A DNA stretch of 64,000 nt from Setoptus koraiensis. Its lineage: Eukaryota > Arthropoda. The notes below the pieces were generated by a model. The model was not told the DNA's origin and ran no database searches. It worked only from the letters and a program-made list of their open reading frames with translations. The position numbers and the translations under genes are program-made. The first letter of the stretch is position 1. Each line of letters opens with the position of its first letter. The stretch lies in the NCBI GenBank assembly GCA_048013815.1, contig CM106585.1, positions 1,178,001 through 1,242,000 of the forward strand, in the 5' to 3' direction. This document shows, piece by piece, positions 48,310 to 58,346 of this stretch.

Positions 48310-51300
48310 CAAGGGCGTCTAATCTCGGCTGGCTCCATATTGTGCAGTACATAGTGGCTGACCTGACCCCCGTTGCAATGGGCCCTGGATGACCAATTTC
48401 AATCAATCATGCTAGCACGCGAACGATTATGCACGAGCTTTCAGTCGTGCAATATATGCTGCAATATATATAAATATTATTACATCAACTATGTGTTTAT
48501 ACACTATATCACAATACACAATAGATATATATATACATATAAGTAAGCAATATATATATACATATTGCGTATAACCACATTTATATTATAAATAGACCTG
48601 CATGTAGATTAAATAGGCTGCAAGCAACAGCATGCCAGCGAGCAAGTCAACTTGTGATCATTATCGCAGATATCTTTGTAATGTATTATCTAGCTCATTG
48701 GCTTGCTTAGGCATGCCTCTTAATCATGACCAGGCCACCAGGTTACGCTTATCTCACGTGCTATCATTCTATTCTGGGATGCAAGTGGCACCATTCTCAA
48801 GTTTAGTTACGTAACTAGCTAGTGATTCATCATCTATCATTGGCCACTGATTAAGCGACCGAACTGACTCTCAGCTTTGCTTGGTCAGCTTTCTATGCGA
48901 CCGCTAGTAGAGGCAAACACCAAAGTCATTACGATATACACTTGCTATATAATTCAACAGTGTCTCTGTCATATTGCTTGTCATCGTCTTCATCATCGGG
49001 CAAAACAAAGTTACACAACAATGTTACAATAGCATCCATAGGTCGATTGACAATGTTTCAATTGGCAGTTGTTGTCGGTTCATCATTTGCTGATATAATC
49101 TGTGGATAAAGTTGCTGTCACTTGGTCAGCTGAACTGTCCAAAAATAAAGTATGATTGTCCAATAATTTGTTGAACAGTTTGCTGATGATCCAATGTGAA
49201 TCAAGGTCGCCCATCACAAGCATATTAACACAAATTGTTTGCCAAAATCTCCTATTGCACGCACGACATGACGTTAAATCCCAAATAAATTGCCTAATAG
49301 CAATATCTCAGTTCGTTGGCTGCTAATTAAGCTACTCAAGCTGCAATAAGTGCTCTGTTGTTCCGCTACTGCCGATAAAGCTTCAAATAATGTCATCAGA
49401 CAATACACATATATAACTAGATAAGGCGATTTGTCATTGTTGAAGCATAAACGCATCATGACGTAAATAATACACACATAGTAAATGCGACGACAATAAT
49501 GCGCTCCGATGCGCAGACAGTTATAGCATCATTGCATGATTATTACCATCCACAAACTTATTATTCAGTTCATTGATCTATCTTTTTGCTACGGTCAACA
49601 ACAAATCAGCACAATCACAGCGAATATATGATACTTGTATCGAGGCCATTGCCATGCTAAAGCAATTATCAACAATTACAACTGTTCACAGATAAGAGGC
49701 CATCAATAGGAATAGATTATTTGTGTAATTTGCATAGACATTATTAGGCTAACTGTTAATGTAAATGTATTGTTAATCTTGACTACTATGTGCCCCCAGC
49801 AGTATACTTCTGATGAGCCGAGCTAAAGCGGCCAATTAGCTGTGATTGTTGACATGGCCAAACAATCAGCGCCCTTGTTTATAGCGTGATTATCAGCAGA
49901 ATGGTGAGCATCACTCTAATGATGACGACAATTCTCTCAAGTTGTCTTTGGCCACTACTGCTTGTTTGCATTGGTATCTTTATCAATTGTTTAATTGTTG
50001 GTTGCTACTGTGCCACTTATATTATATTGTTGCTGACGTTTATCGTAGCGGCGATGCCAGTTAAGCCGTCCAGATTAATTGTAAATACCGTTGGTCTAAT
50101 GGCCGTATATGGTTGATCTTTGTCGTTTGACAAGCATAAACCCTCTACTTAGCCAACAACTTGTTTGTAATGTCATTACGTTACATATTATTTTGGGATA
50201 GTTGAGGTTCGGGCTGGATGAGTTATAATTTGACGGTAGTTGGCATGGGAATGCTGTTATGTGCTCGTTTTGGTTTGTGATGCTCGCTCGCTCAAACAAG
50301 CAAACAAACAAATGAGCCGCTATAGTTGTATAATCAAATAACTGTAAACTATTGTTACTGGTCACAACGACAACAAGAGCAGCAACAGCAGATGGGCAGG
50401 CTGCTATTATCATGCCATTGCTATCAAACGTTATGTAATGCTGAATGCGCTAGTAATAAAGTAAAAGTGATAGCTGCTGTAAGAGTTGTTGTAGGCCAGA
50501 AAGGGCAAGTGGCCTGCCATGTATTTATGCTCTATTGAATTGAGCACCAGTGAAAGTGTGACTGTGGCGCTCTTGACGAATGGGGCCACGCAGTTCACAA
50601 CAAGAAACAACAACAAATCGATGTCTGGGCGTTAGATGGACCATCAATTTAAATATAGTTATATGCACGTGTTTACATGAAACACAAATAGATATATCTG
50701 ACCATCTAAGCGGCTCAACAAGCAACCAGCCAACCAGACAACACCGAATATACGAACATCTAAACAGATAGCTGTGTGAAGATGGTACCAGTCAGTGGAT
50801 ATTGTCTCTGTTGTCGTTTGTTGGTCTTTGGCTGTTGGTTGTGCGCTGTTGATGCCCTCGCTGGCCATTCACTGGCTATCTAGATGGATAGCATAGCACT
50901 CAACAGCGCCTATTTGTCTGGATATAAATATCAAATTGCCAGCCAGCCGGTTGGCCAATAGACAACATCATGTCATCGAGGCACCATAAATATTGCATGC
51001 ATCACTAGGTATAATCTAGGTACAATCTAAATATAGTGATATCATATATATATATTTATATTTATATATATATAGTGTAGGAAGTACAGAGAGGCAGAAG
51101 CCACAAGGATACTGTTACCGAATTATTATTTATCACACAAACACACTTGAATCACTTTAATGCAGCACACACACACACAATTGAGCAACATGGGTGTCTA
51201 AGCAAAGTTTCGAGGGTTAGATAGCGAGCCAAGATCAAGAGCCGTCGAGCAATTGAGCTGATGCAAGCGCTGGTGTGCCGATGTCCAATCATCAATGCGA

Positions 51301-51330
51301 TCATATGATGATATAAATTGATACGAGGCC

Positions 51331-51355
51331 CACAGAGAGAGAGAGAGAGAGAGAG
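51331..51355. repeat. (GA)n microsatellite
   Basis: Perfect GA dinucleotides. Confidence 0.85.
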
Positions 51356-51440
51356 TATTGCTGAGTTGAGATGGTCGCACACGACTTGAGATATACTATC
51401 TATCTAGACATGGATGATGTTACGTCATGATGATATGATA

Positions 51441-51533
51441 TGGTCTGATCCGAACCCAGCCGAACCGAACCGATCCAAGCCCAACCAAACTGAGCCAAGC
51501 CAAGCCGATCTGATCCGATCTGATCTGATATGA
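51441..51533. repeat. Degenerate GATCCGAACC/CCAAGCC repeat
   Basis: A run of imperfect 5- to 10-bp units (CCGAACCGAA, CCAAGCCAAG, TGATCCGATC). Confidence 0.7.
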
Positions 51534-51604
51534 CGTTGGACAGGCAAAAGAACGGGGGAGTCCGTTGGCATATTATATAACGCGGTTATGCGTTATGTAA
51601 TATA

Positions 51605-51624
51605 TGTGTGTGTGTGTGTGTGTG
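51605..51624. repeat. (GT)n microsatellite
   Basis: Perfect GT dinucleotides. Confidence 0.85.
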
Positions 51625-51865
51625 CCATTGTAATATTGATGCGTCATATATTATAGGCAGACACTATGCATTGATATTGATGGAGCATGTCAGCGTGAAT
51701 CTCATGCATCTCTCATCATCATTGTCCGTGACGTGGCATCCGATCAAATGATGTGCTGATACACACCCAAACCGAGCCAATCATCGGACAAAGAACGCGG
51801 AACTTGCGCGTGGATTCGCTTCATGATCACCAGCTTCCACAACACAAACAACAGCAATTGAAACT

Positions 51866-51929
51866 GCAACAACAACGACAACTACGATAACAACAACAAC
51901 AACAACAACAACAGCAACAACAACAACAC
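51866..51929. repeat. (CAA)n trinucleotide tract
   Basis: Interrupted CAA triplets. Confidence 0.85.
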
Positions 51930-53261
51930 CGACCCATCAATCTTGGTGATAGATAGAGTGAATAGTTTTTAATAGAGACAAGATAGACCATGTTCATGTT
52001 GTGCACCTGTACAAGTGGCGCGCATTAGCTTAGCGGGTCCCAGTGAAAGCATTTTATGCTCCAAACACCAGACAGACAATCCATTCAATTGACGGCGATG
52101 AACGTATGTCGATTGAACGTATGTCGACCAACATTTGGTACACACGATGAGCGACAATCCTAGTCTCTCATCTGTCCTCCCTCACCTGGCCAACTCAGCT
52201 AAGAGCTTAGGTAATTGAAGAGATGGAGAAGAGATTGGCCGAGGAATAGTTGCCTCAACAAGCTAAATTGTCACTTGTTTGATGACAAATTATAATCATA
52301 CCTCATGCTACCTACCTTTTGGTTGCTGCTTTGGCGCCACAATTGTCACCGGATAAGCCACTGATGTGAGCTATTATCGAGATGACACCGTTTAAGTATC
52401 AGAGAAAGATGTTGAGCATCTTATAATGCGAGATGAATAACTTAAGCTGATTTTTGTTCTTCTATTCGTGTGATTCTTTGTTTGTTTGCAAGTAGTTGTT
52501 GCACGCTATAGATAGCTGAACTTATACACAATACTTTTGCTACTTATATCCAGTTGAGCTCTATCGAAGATGACGACTGCATTCATTGTGACTTTAAATC
52601 AATTGCAATTATTACTATATTTTATGTTTGTGACACTTTTCTTACGTAACTTTTTCTATGTCGATATTGTGTGTATATTTAAATCTATTTGTGTGTGCAA
52701 TCAAGCAAAAGTTTTGTTTTGAATAGAGGACAGAAAAAAGCCATCTGACAATTGTTTTTTTTTGCATCTAGTTTGTGTTTATATCACTGTTGGGTCTCAT
52801 GAGTTACGTAACAAGAGTTTCGCAAGTTGACGAGACGACACAAGAGGCGAGCGAGACAAGACACATCACTTTAACTATTAACTACAACTGTCTTGTTTGA
52901 CATAATAACATTGACACTTTTTACCGAGACACTTTCTCTTGATTTTCTATTTCTTTTATCTTGTGTTGTGCACTTTTTGATGTTGTCATGTCTGCTAATG
53001 CTGTGACATTTTATTTTATTTTATCATTTAGCAATGCGATTCTATTGTTGATTGTTGATAATAGATTGTGCTCCCCACCAGATGTTGCCTCTTTCATGTT
53101 AAAGGCTCAAATGATGTTGATACAGTAACTTCACAACAACAATTATACTCACCATCTAAAGCACCTAGGGTAATACGCACGCGCGACACCTAGGCTCACG
53201 CCGCAAACCAAAACTGGTTCCTCATTGCAGCTTCAGCCAGTTTAGGGTGCATGGTCCCTTG

Positions 53262-53275
53262 TCGCCATCTAGTGG
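53262..53275 (-). promoter_or_regulatory. CTCF-like insulator motif
   Basis: The minus strand reads CCACTAGATGGCGA, matching the conserved animal CTCF core (CCA..AG.(G/T)GGC). It sits about 80 bp left of the first helicase relic, where the repeat-rich GGCC-loaded DNA gives way to the AT-richer gene cluster. A boundary role is inference. Confidence 0.4.
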
Positions 53276-53345
53276 TGGGTGTCTAGAGTACACTACGGAG
53301 AAACTGCCCAAACGAATATAGAAAACAGTGGCGGCAATCACAGAT

Positions 53346-53702
53346 TCAATGAGGATCTAGTTACTCCCAGCTCGCTAGCACATATTCCTTTCGAAGTATT
53401 GATCAAATGAAATTAAGCACAACAAATCACATGGACTGTTTTGAAGTCGAGAAAAGTCCCATTCGCTTGTGTCAAGGGGTTGTCTCATTTCGGGGTATTT
53501 TTATTTTTGGTCTTCGATTCTTGAAAATAGGGTATGGTTGGAAAGATCTCTCTCCGGTGGAGCCAGAAATCTGGTTTATTTCTGTTTCTGGTTTTTCGAG
53601 AAATCTCGACCTGTTACACTGGACGAGCTGTTGTCAATGGATGAAAATATCTCAGTTTGTGTAGGCTCATTGGTCAGGGATATAATAAATTTAATAGAAT
53701 AA
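53346..53702 (+). pseudogene. F-box/helicase pseudogene, copy A (start and tail only)
   Basis: The right part (about 53599-53702) reads EKSRPVTLDELL then a VCVG..VRDIIN ending and stop, almost identical to the last 37 codons of the complete copy at 58.3-61.1 kb. The left part (about 53346-53408) reads LAHIPFEVLIK, resembling the F-box start LDLLPVEVLL of the complete copy, then a stop. Everything between, including the LRR region and all helicase motifs, is missing. It stands tail to tail with the intact ankyrin gene next door, as in the complete unit. The tail match is strong; the F-box match is short and weaker. Confidence 0.55.
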
Positions 53703-53743
53703 TAATAACTCAGATTGACCAGTGAATGCAAGCTATACGGCAT

Positions 53744-54607
53744 CTACGATGGAACATGGTGTCCTTCAGATTCGAACAATGTTCTCATAAAGTCACTCTC
53801 TTCATCACGATGCGATAATCTCGAGAACTCAATAGAACGGTGAGGTTTTCTACCCGCCCTATCCCTTATATGTGGGTCGGCACCACATTGCAGCAGTAGC
53901 TTCACCGCATCATAGCTTTCATGGAGGCAAGCTTGATGCAACACAGTATAACCCCTAGAATTATCATTGTTATCTATATAGTCAATCATTCCCTGTCTTC
54001 CTTCCTTCTCCTCCACATGCCTAAGTAGTAGCTCGAGACATCTCATGCCTTCTCTTTCATAGGCAGTGTAAAGTCCAAGATGAACAGGTAAAAACCCATA
54101 ATTCGTTCCGAGGATGTCCGAGGAAGTCTTCTTATAGTCTGCGCCAATCTCTAACAAAAACTTAATGCTTTCATAACGTGCCTTGTTCATGGCATGTGCC
54201 AAGGGAGTCATGCCCTTATGATCGTTTTGGTTTATGTCGAAACCCTTAGACATAACAAAACTAATCATTCCAGGGCTATTAGATTCTATAGCTAGATTCA
54301 GAGGTGCTCTACCGCTTTCTGTAAGATCAGCCCCATTTTGAATGAGAATTTCTGCAATCTCAACAGATCCACCCCTGATTGCTTTTTCTAGCGAACGAAC
54401 ATTAACATTAGCCCCTTTTGATATCAAATAGATGACAGTGTCAACTTGACCACCGAGTGAAGCGCCGTCCAGTGCTGTGTCGCCATGATAATCGGTATAA
54501 TCCACATCAATATTTTCTTCTTCAAGGTAGAACTTAACCTTCTCCATTCGGCCAGCCATCGCTTCTTGTACAAGTTGATCTCCATTTTTGTCGTTGGTTT
54601 GTTTCAT
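53744..54607 (-). CDS. Ankyrin-repeat protein, unit A
   Basis: An intact 287-codon frame from ATG at 54607. Ankyrin repeats are visible at about residues 38-70 (HGDTALDGASLGGQVDTVIY), 80-105, 105-135, 136-165 (KGMTPLAHAMNKARYESIKF) and 222-255 (YTVLHQACLHESYDAVKLLL). A less typical linker (about 166-220) contains CLELLLRHVEEKEGR. There is no signal peptide or membrane segment, so a cytosolic or nuclear protein-binding role is likely. It has two paralogues in this window, at 56.5-57.4 kb (broken) and 61.2-62.05 kb (intact), sharing the KVKFYLEEENIDVDYTD start. Its stop lies 41 bp from the stop of the helicase relic on the other strand. No introns evident. Confidence 0.85.
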   Translation of the reverse strand: MKQTNDKNGDQLVQEAMAGRMEKVKFYLEEENIDVDYTDYHGDTALDGASLGGQVDTVIYLISKGANVNVRSLEKAIRGGSVEIAEILIQNGADLTESGRAPLNLAIESNSPGMISFVMSKGFDINQNDHKGMTPLAHAMNKARYESIKFLLEIGADYKKTSSDILGTNYGFLPVHLGLYTAYEREGMRCLELLLRHVEEKEGRQGMIDYIDNNDNSRGYTVLHQACLHESYDAVKLLLQCGADPHIRDRAGRKPHRSIEFSRLSHRDEESDFMRTLFESEGHHVPS

Positions 54608-54843
54608 AGCGTTGTTATCTCCAATTATTATTCGTCATGGAGAGGTTGATATTCCTGGATGAATATGTACCTTTGTATCACTCTACCTGTGCTGGTAGGT
54701 GCAAGATAGCTCACAATAATGACACGGATTTCAAAGGAAATATTTACAATGACTATGATAATACTGAATGTGAGCCAAGTTGAAAGTTACTATGGTCTCC
54801 GCTACTTTTGATATAATGCAACGTTATGAGTGAGATGATTGAC
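54608..54843. other. Upstream flank of ankyrin gene A
   Basis: 236 bp, AT-rich; probably holds the promoter of the leftward ankyrin gene. No motif I can name. Confidence 0.4.
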
Positions 54844-54985
54844 AAAGGTATACTCGATAACAATCTCATTAGTCGGGTGTTACAAATGCTAGCACACGCT
54901 GTTGTTTCAATGTAAGTCAATTTGACACAAGAATGGCCCCCATGCATTTTCAAATCGTAAATACCTTGCATCCAGCCGACAGATG
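54844..54985. repeat. Duplicated upstream segment, copy A
   Basis: About 140 bp similar to 57778-57920. Shared stretches include AAGGTATACTCGATAACAAT, ACACGCTGTTGTTTCAATGT and AGAATGGCC. The segment lies about 240-360 bp upstream of an ankyrin gene start in both places, so it belongs to the duplicated unit and may carry control sites. Confidence 0.7.
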
Positions 54986-55261
54986 TCGCCCTGGATTTTT
55001 TAGTGTTTCCAGAGGTTACCTGTCGTACATGAAAGATTTCACAATCTGTTGCAATGCGTCTAGCCTTATGTTTCGTCAACCTGGCTCACAACCGGCCGGG
55101 CCGAGGTTCTGGCTGGTTCGCGTCAAGACGCCAAATTCTATTGAATATCCGAATAGTCAATGTGGAGTATGGAATGTTTCGTTGCTCTGCTTCGCAATGA
55201 AATCTCATCAAAACAGGGTTTTCAATTCAAACGCCGAGAGCCTTCAATCCAAAACTATTAC
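54986..55261. other. Remnant DNA between units A and B
   Basis: The position where the body of helicase copy B would be expected. I see no clear similarity to the complete helicase gene here, so it appears deleted or replaced. Confidence 0.4.
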
Positions 55262-55328
55262 GTAGAGGACTGTTGTACTCTGAATTCAGAAAAATCTCGA
55301 CTTATTACACTGGACGAGCTGTTGTCAA
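55262..55328 (+). pseudogene. F-box/helicase pseudogene, copy B (tail fragment)
   Basis: The DNA GTAGAGGACTGTTGTACTCT and the following ~45 bp match 60981-61050 of the complete copy, read as SEKSRLITLDELLS, then break off abruptly. The sequence that follows belongs to a MULE element, so the tail looks interrupted by insertion. Confidence 0.65.
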
Positions 55329-56100
55329 AGTTCCAGCCAAGAAAGGCCGGCAAACATCATTCAGCAGGCTGTTGGAGAGATGCCAATCGATGCTGCCTTT
55401 GATTTGCCTACTAGAATGGCTACCCGGAAAACAATCTATCGTCAAAGATGATGATAATGGACGGGACATTTAAGTTTTGCCCTATTATCCATGGACAAAT
55501 TCATACCAAACATGGTCTTGTCGGGATTGGCGATAAGAAGAGATGCATGACCATGGTTCATGTTCTGATGTCGAACAAAAAAGAGCAGTCATATCTCAAG
55601 TTAATGGATGTTCCAATTGATCGATGTTCTAATTGATTAATGTGAGCAAAATGGCCTCAATCTTCCGCCACAGTACATACTGACAGATTTTGAGATGTCA
55701 ATTATCAATGCTGTCGGAGTCAAGTTTCCGAATGCACAAAGCACATTCGCACCGCGGATGCCTATTTCACCTAGGCCAGATAGTGTATCGAACCGTGCTA
55801 GGCAGAGGGCTTGTTAGATTGTACGGTGATACAGCTTCCGGTCTGAGTATGCAGGTGCGACAATTAGCACCTCTAGCTTTCTTACCGGAAGTCGAGATTC
55901 AAGCTGCTTCTGATTCACTTATACAGATTATTGATGTCAGAGCCCAAGGTTTGCTTGAATTGTTCGACAAGTACTATGTAGGAGGATATATCAAGAGTCA
56001 CGGTGTGCGTAAAGATGCCCAGTTTCCACCCGGAATGTGGTCAATTCATGACCTGGTGGTCGCGAAATTGCCGAGGACAACGGAAATAAATTGATGTGCT
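55329..56100 (+). mobile_element. MULE (Mutator-like) DNA transposon relic, transposase region
   Basis: Parts in order: a stretch about 55329-55445 reading ERPANIIQQAVGEMPIDAAF and then an RKTIYRQR end, typical of the segment after the zinc finger in animal MULE proteins; DGTFKFCP (55457 on) with IHTKHGLVGIG, the first catalytic-aspartate region; NKKEQSYLKLMD; the second-aspartate region (TDFEMSIINAV) at about 55683; a Gly-Cys-x-Phe-His region near 55757; QLAPLAFLPEVEIQAA; and FPPGMWSIHDLV with LPRTTE near 56080. The pieces lie in more than one frame, with several breaks, so it is dead. A plus-strand frame at 56203-56460 (FTRFERLRQAFERM) may be the C-terminal remainder. Terminal inverted repeats were not identified. 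Confidence 0.7.
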
Positions 56101-56538
56101 ATATATCAACCATTCTGCTATATTATCTATGGTGTCTACCTGGTTCAATACTGCCTCATGACGGGATACATCTGACCAACGGCATACATTTTTTTTGTAC
56201 ACTTGCTGCGGTATTTTGAAAGGACATTTCGTATAAGGAGTACTCCATGGTCGTACAGTTGTTTATACATGCGCAATCAAATGCTAGAGGTACAATTATT
56301 CATCACTATGAGAGATGAAAATTGTCAGATCTTCTCTTCAGTGTCGCCGATAATGTATGCACTGAGAGATGCAGTGAAACAACAGCGAGAAAGAGTGTCA
56401 TTCACAAGGTTTGAAAGATTGAGGCAAGCTTTCGAAAGAATGTCAGTAAACCAGAAGTAGACACTTGCCCCCTTGCCTCCTTCCCCCTGGACCATCGGAA
56501 ATTTTCTATGGGGCCCTTCCGGCGCTACAACTAAAGTT
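56101..56538. other. Region between MULE relic and ankyrin pseudogene
   Basis: Holds a plus-strand 85-codon frame (56203-56460) with protein-like composition, including ITMRDENCQIFSSVSP. It may be the end of the MULE transposase; not recognised with certainty. A lone GGGGCCC word occurs near 56511. Confidence 0.35.
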
Positions 56539-57414
56539 TCACGAAAATCTGGCTCGGTCGGCGAATAATTTTCCGAACAATTTCTGTATATGCTTGCGAT
56601 TGTCTATACGTGTTTCATTAATATGACACCAACTTACGATGCAATGGTAAGCTTTGCGACCCTTCTTATCTCTTATATTTGGGTCAGCGCCACATTCTAG
56701 CAACAGCTTGACCACATCATAGCATCCGATTGCACAGGCAGTATGCAAAGCAGTAGTCCCCCAATGATTGTCATTGTTATTTATATAGTCAATCATTCCT
56801 CGTCTTCCTTCCTTTGCCTCCACATGCTTTAGTAGTAGCTCTAGACATCTCAAGCTTTCTCTTCCTAAGTAATAACGAGGGTGATTAAAAGGTAAAAACC
56901 CATAATGCCTGCGCTATATGTCCGAGGAAGTCTTCTAATAGTCGGTGCCGTTCTCTAGCAAAAACTTAACGCTCTCATAACATCTAAACATCATGGCATG
57001 TGACAGAGGTGTTTCACCAAGATCGTTGTATTGGTCAATGTCCAAACCAACAGACATGACAAAACTAATCATTTCAGGGTCATTAGAGTATGTAGCTAGA
57101 TTCAGGAGATTGACACGTCTTACTTCTTTACAATCTGTTTTAGCTCCTTTTTGGATGAGGATTTTTGCAATCTCCACATGTCCTTTTTCAACCGCTCTTG
57201 CTAGCGGACAAAAATCAATATTAGCTCCCTTTGATATCAAGTAGTTAACAATATCAACATGTCCGCGAGAAGAAGCAATGGACAGTGCTGTGAGGCTACC
57301 ATCCTCAACATAATTCACATCAATGCTTGCTTCTTCAATATAAAACTTAACCTTTCTTAGTGGGCCACGAACTGCAGCCGACAATAGCTGACTGCGTAAC
57401 TCACCACTGGACAT
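56539..57414 (-). pseudogene. Ankyrin-repeat pseudogene, unit B
   Basis: Same length and layout as the two intact paralogues (292 codons from ATG at 57414), with ankyrin repeats at both ends: TALSIASSRGHVDIVNYLIS near the start and TALHTACAIGCYDVVKLLLE near the end. Two in-frame TAG codons (56935-56937 and 56914-56916) interrupt it in the linker region, the first exactly where the paralogues have Lys. The reading frame is otherwise unbroken across all 876 bp, so inactivation seems recent, or the upstream 159-residue half may still be expressed. The C-terminus diverges from its paralogues. Confidence 0.8.
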
Positions 57415-57671
57415 CGTGAGCTTGTATCACTTCATCTATGCTTGTACCGGAATTTACAGCTGAACATCCAAGTCCAGACATCTGCCGCAAAATTGCTTCT
57501 GTGCTCCCCCAAATCTTATATCTAATGTATATATTGATGTAATATTTAGTGGTTATAGTAGATTCGACGAATTATATAACAGGCACTGGCTAGTGTAATG
57601 GTGCCAGATATTGTCTTCTGATGATAGCTATACGGGATAACACAATAATAATTCAGATGCCAATAAGAATA
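57415..57671. other. Upstream flank of ankyrin pseudogene B
   Basis: AT-rich, no gene. Probably includes the former promoter. Confidence 0.4.
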
Positions 57672-57702
57672 TTTATTTTCGCTAAATGATAGCGAAAATA
57701 AA
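57672..57702. repeat. 12-bp perfect inverted repeat, 7-nt loop
   Basis: TTTATTTTCGCT, AAATGAT, then AGCGAAAATAAA. Would form a stable hairpin between the ankyrin pseudogene and helicase gene. Confidence 0.85.
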
Positions 57703-57777
57703 AGTAGGAATTGTCTCCGTTATCGTTGTTATTGTACCCTATTGTTTGGTGTTACATGTATGAGTTAATGCCTGACC

Positions 57778-57920
57778 AAGGTATACTCGATAACAATCTT
57801 ATCAGTCCGGTGTGTTTTGAAGGCTAGAACACGCTGTTGTTTCAATGTCGACAGGAGAATGACGTCAACCATTTCGACACTAGAATGGCCGCCCCCATTA
57901 GTGTTGGGACAAATTGCATA
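57778..57920. repeat. Duplicated upstream segment, copy B
   Basis: Partner of 54844-54985 (see that entry). Here it lies about 430 bp upstream of the helicase ATG as well as upstream of ankyrin pseudogene B, so it could be shared control DNA. Confidence 0.7.
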
Positions 57921-58089
57921 TTGCACAGCTATTTCCGCAGATTTCCAAATCCGCAAAAATTTTTGCGCACATTTGCGTCCTGACAGTTTCGATGTCAACT
58001 GCCATTATGGATTTTGCCAATGAGACACCGAAAGACTCACGCGTAGCTAATACTGTTGTCAACAGTCATTCTTACAGCTGTTTTTCATC

Positions 58090-58117
58090 GGATACAGTCT
58101 ATTCATAGACTGTATCC
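58090..58117. repeat. 13-bp perfect inverted repeat, 2-nt centre
   Basis: GGATACAGTCTAT, TC, then ATAGACTGTATCC. It lies 230 bp upstream of the helicase start; it may be a protein-binding palindrome or the trace of a small foldback element. Confidence 0.85.
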
Positions 58118-58346
58118 TGTTCGAGCTTTAGTATATGGAACTTTACCCACATAATGACGGCACAAACAAAATCTGATAAAATCCAAATCATCCTCATCAG
58201 TATTCTATCGCAGAACGATTGTTATTTTCAGTATTTGCATTGTTGCTCACAACAACACAATTTTGCCATAGCTTCAATACTCAAATTTTGTATGAATCAT
58301 TGTTGACCTTCTTCCTCTGGCTCACAAATACTTGTCAGCAAACACT

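Larger units (their letters stand above)
47387..53261. other. Non-coding, increasingly AT-rich region
   Basis: No gene supported. Contains a 12-base G run (48298-48309), AT-rich runs (48520-48592, 51042-51075), GA and GT microsatellites, a CAA tract, and TTAYGTAA boxes near 48806, 50431, 51593, 52644 and 52804. A minus-strand ATG|GTGAGT donor match near 53150, with a GC-richer stretch just upstream (53160-53330), could be the first untranslated exon of a leftward gene. Confidence 0.5.

Noticed and set aside
49886-50116. 76-codon plus frame with several membrane-like segments
   Set aside because: AT-rich composition alone gives Ile/Leu/Val runs; nothing else supports it.
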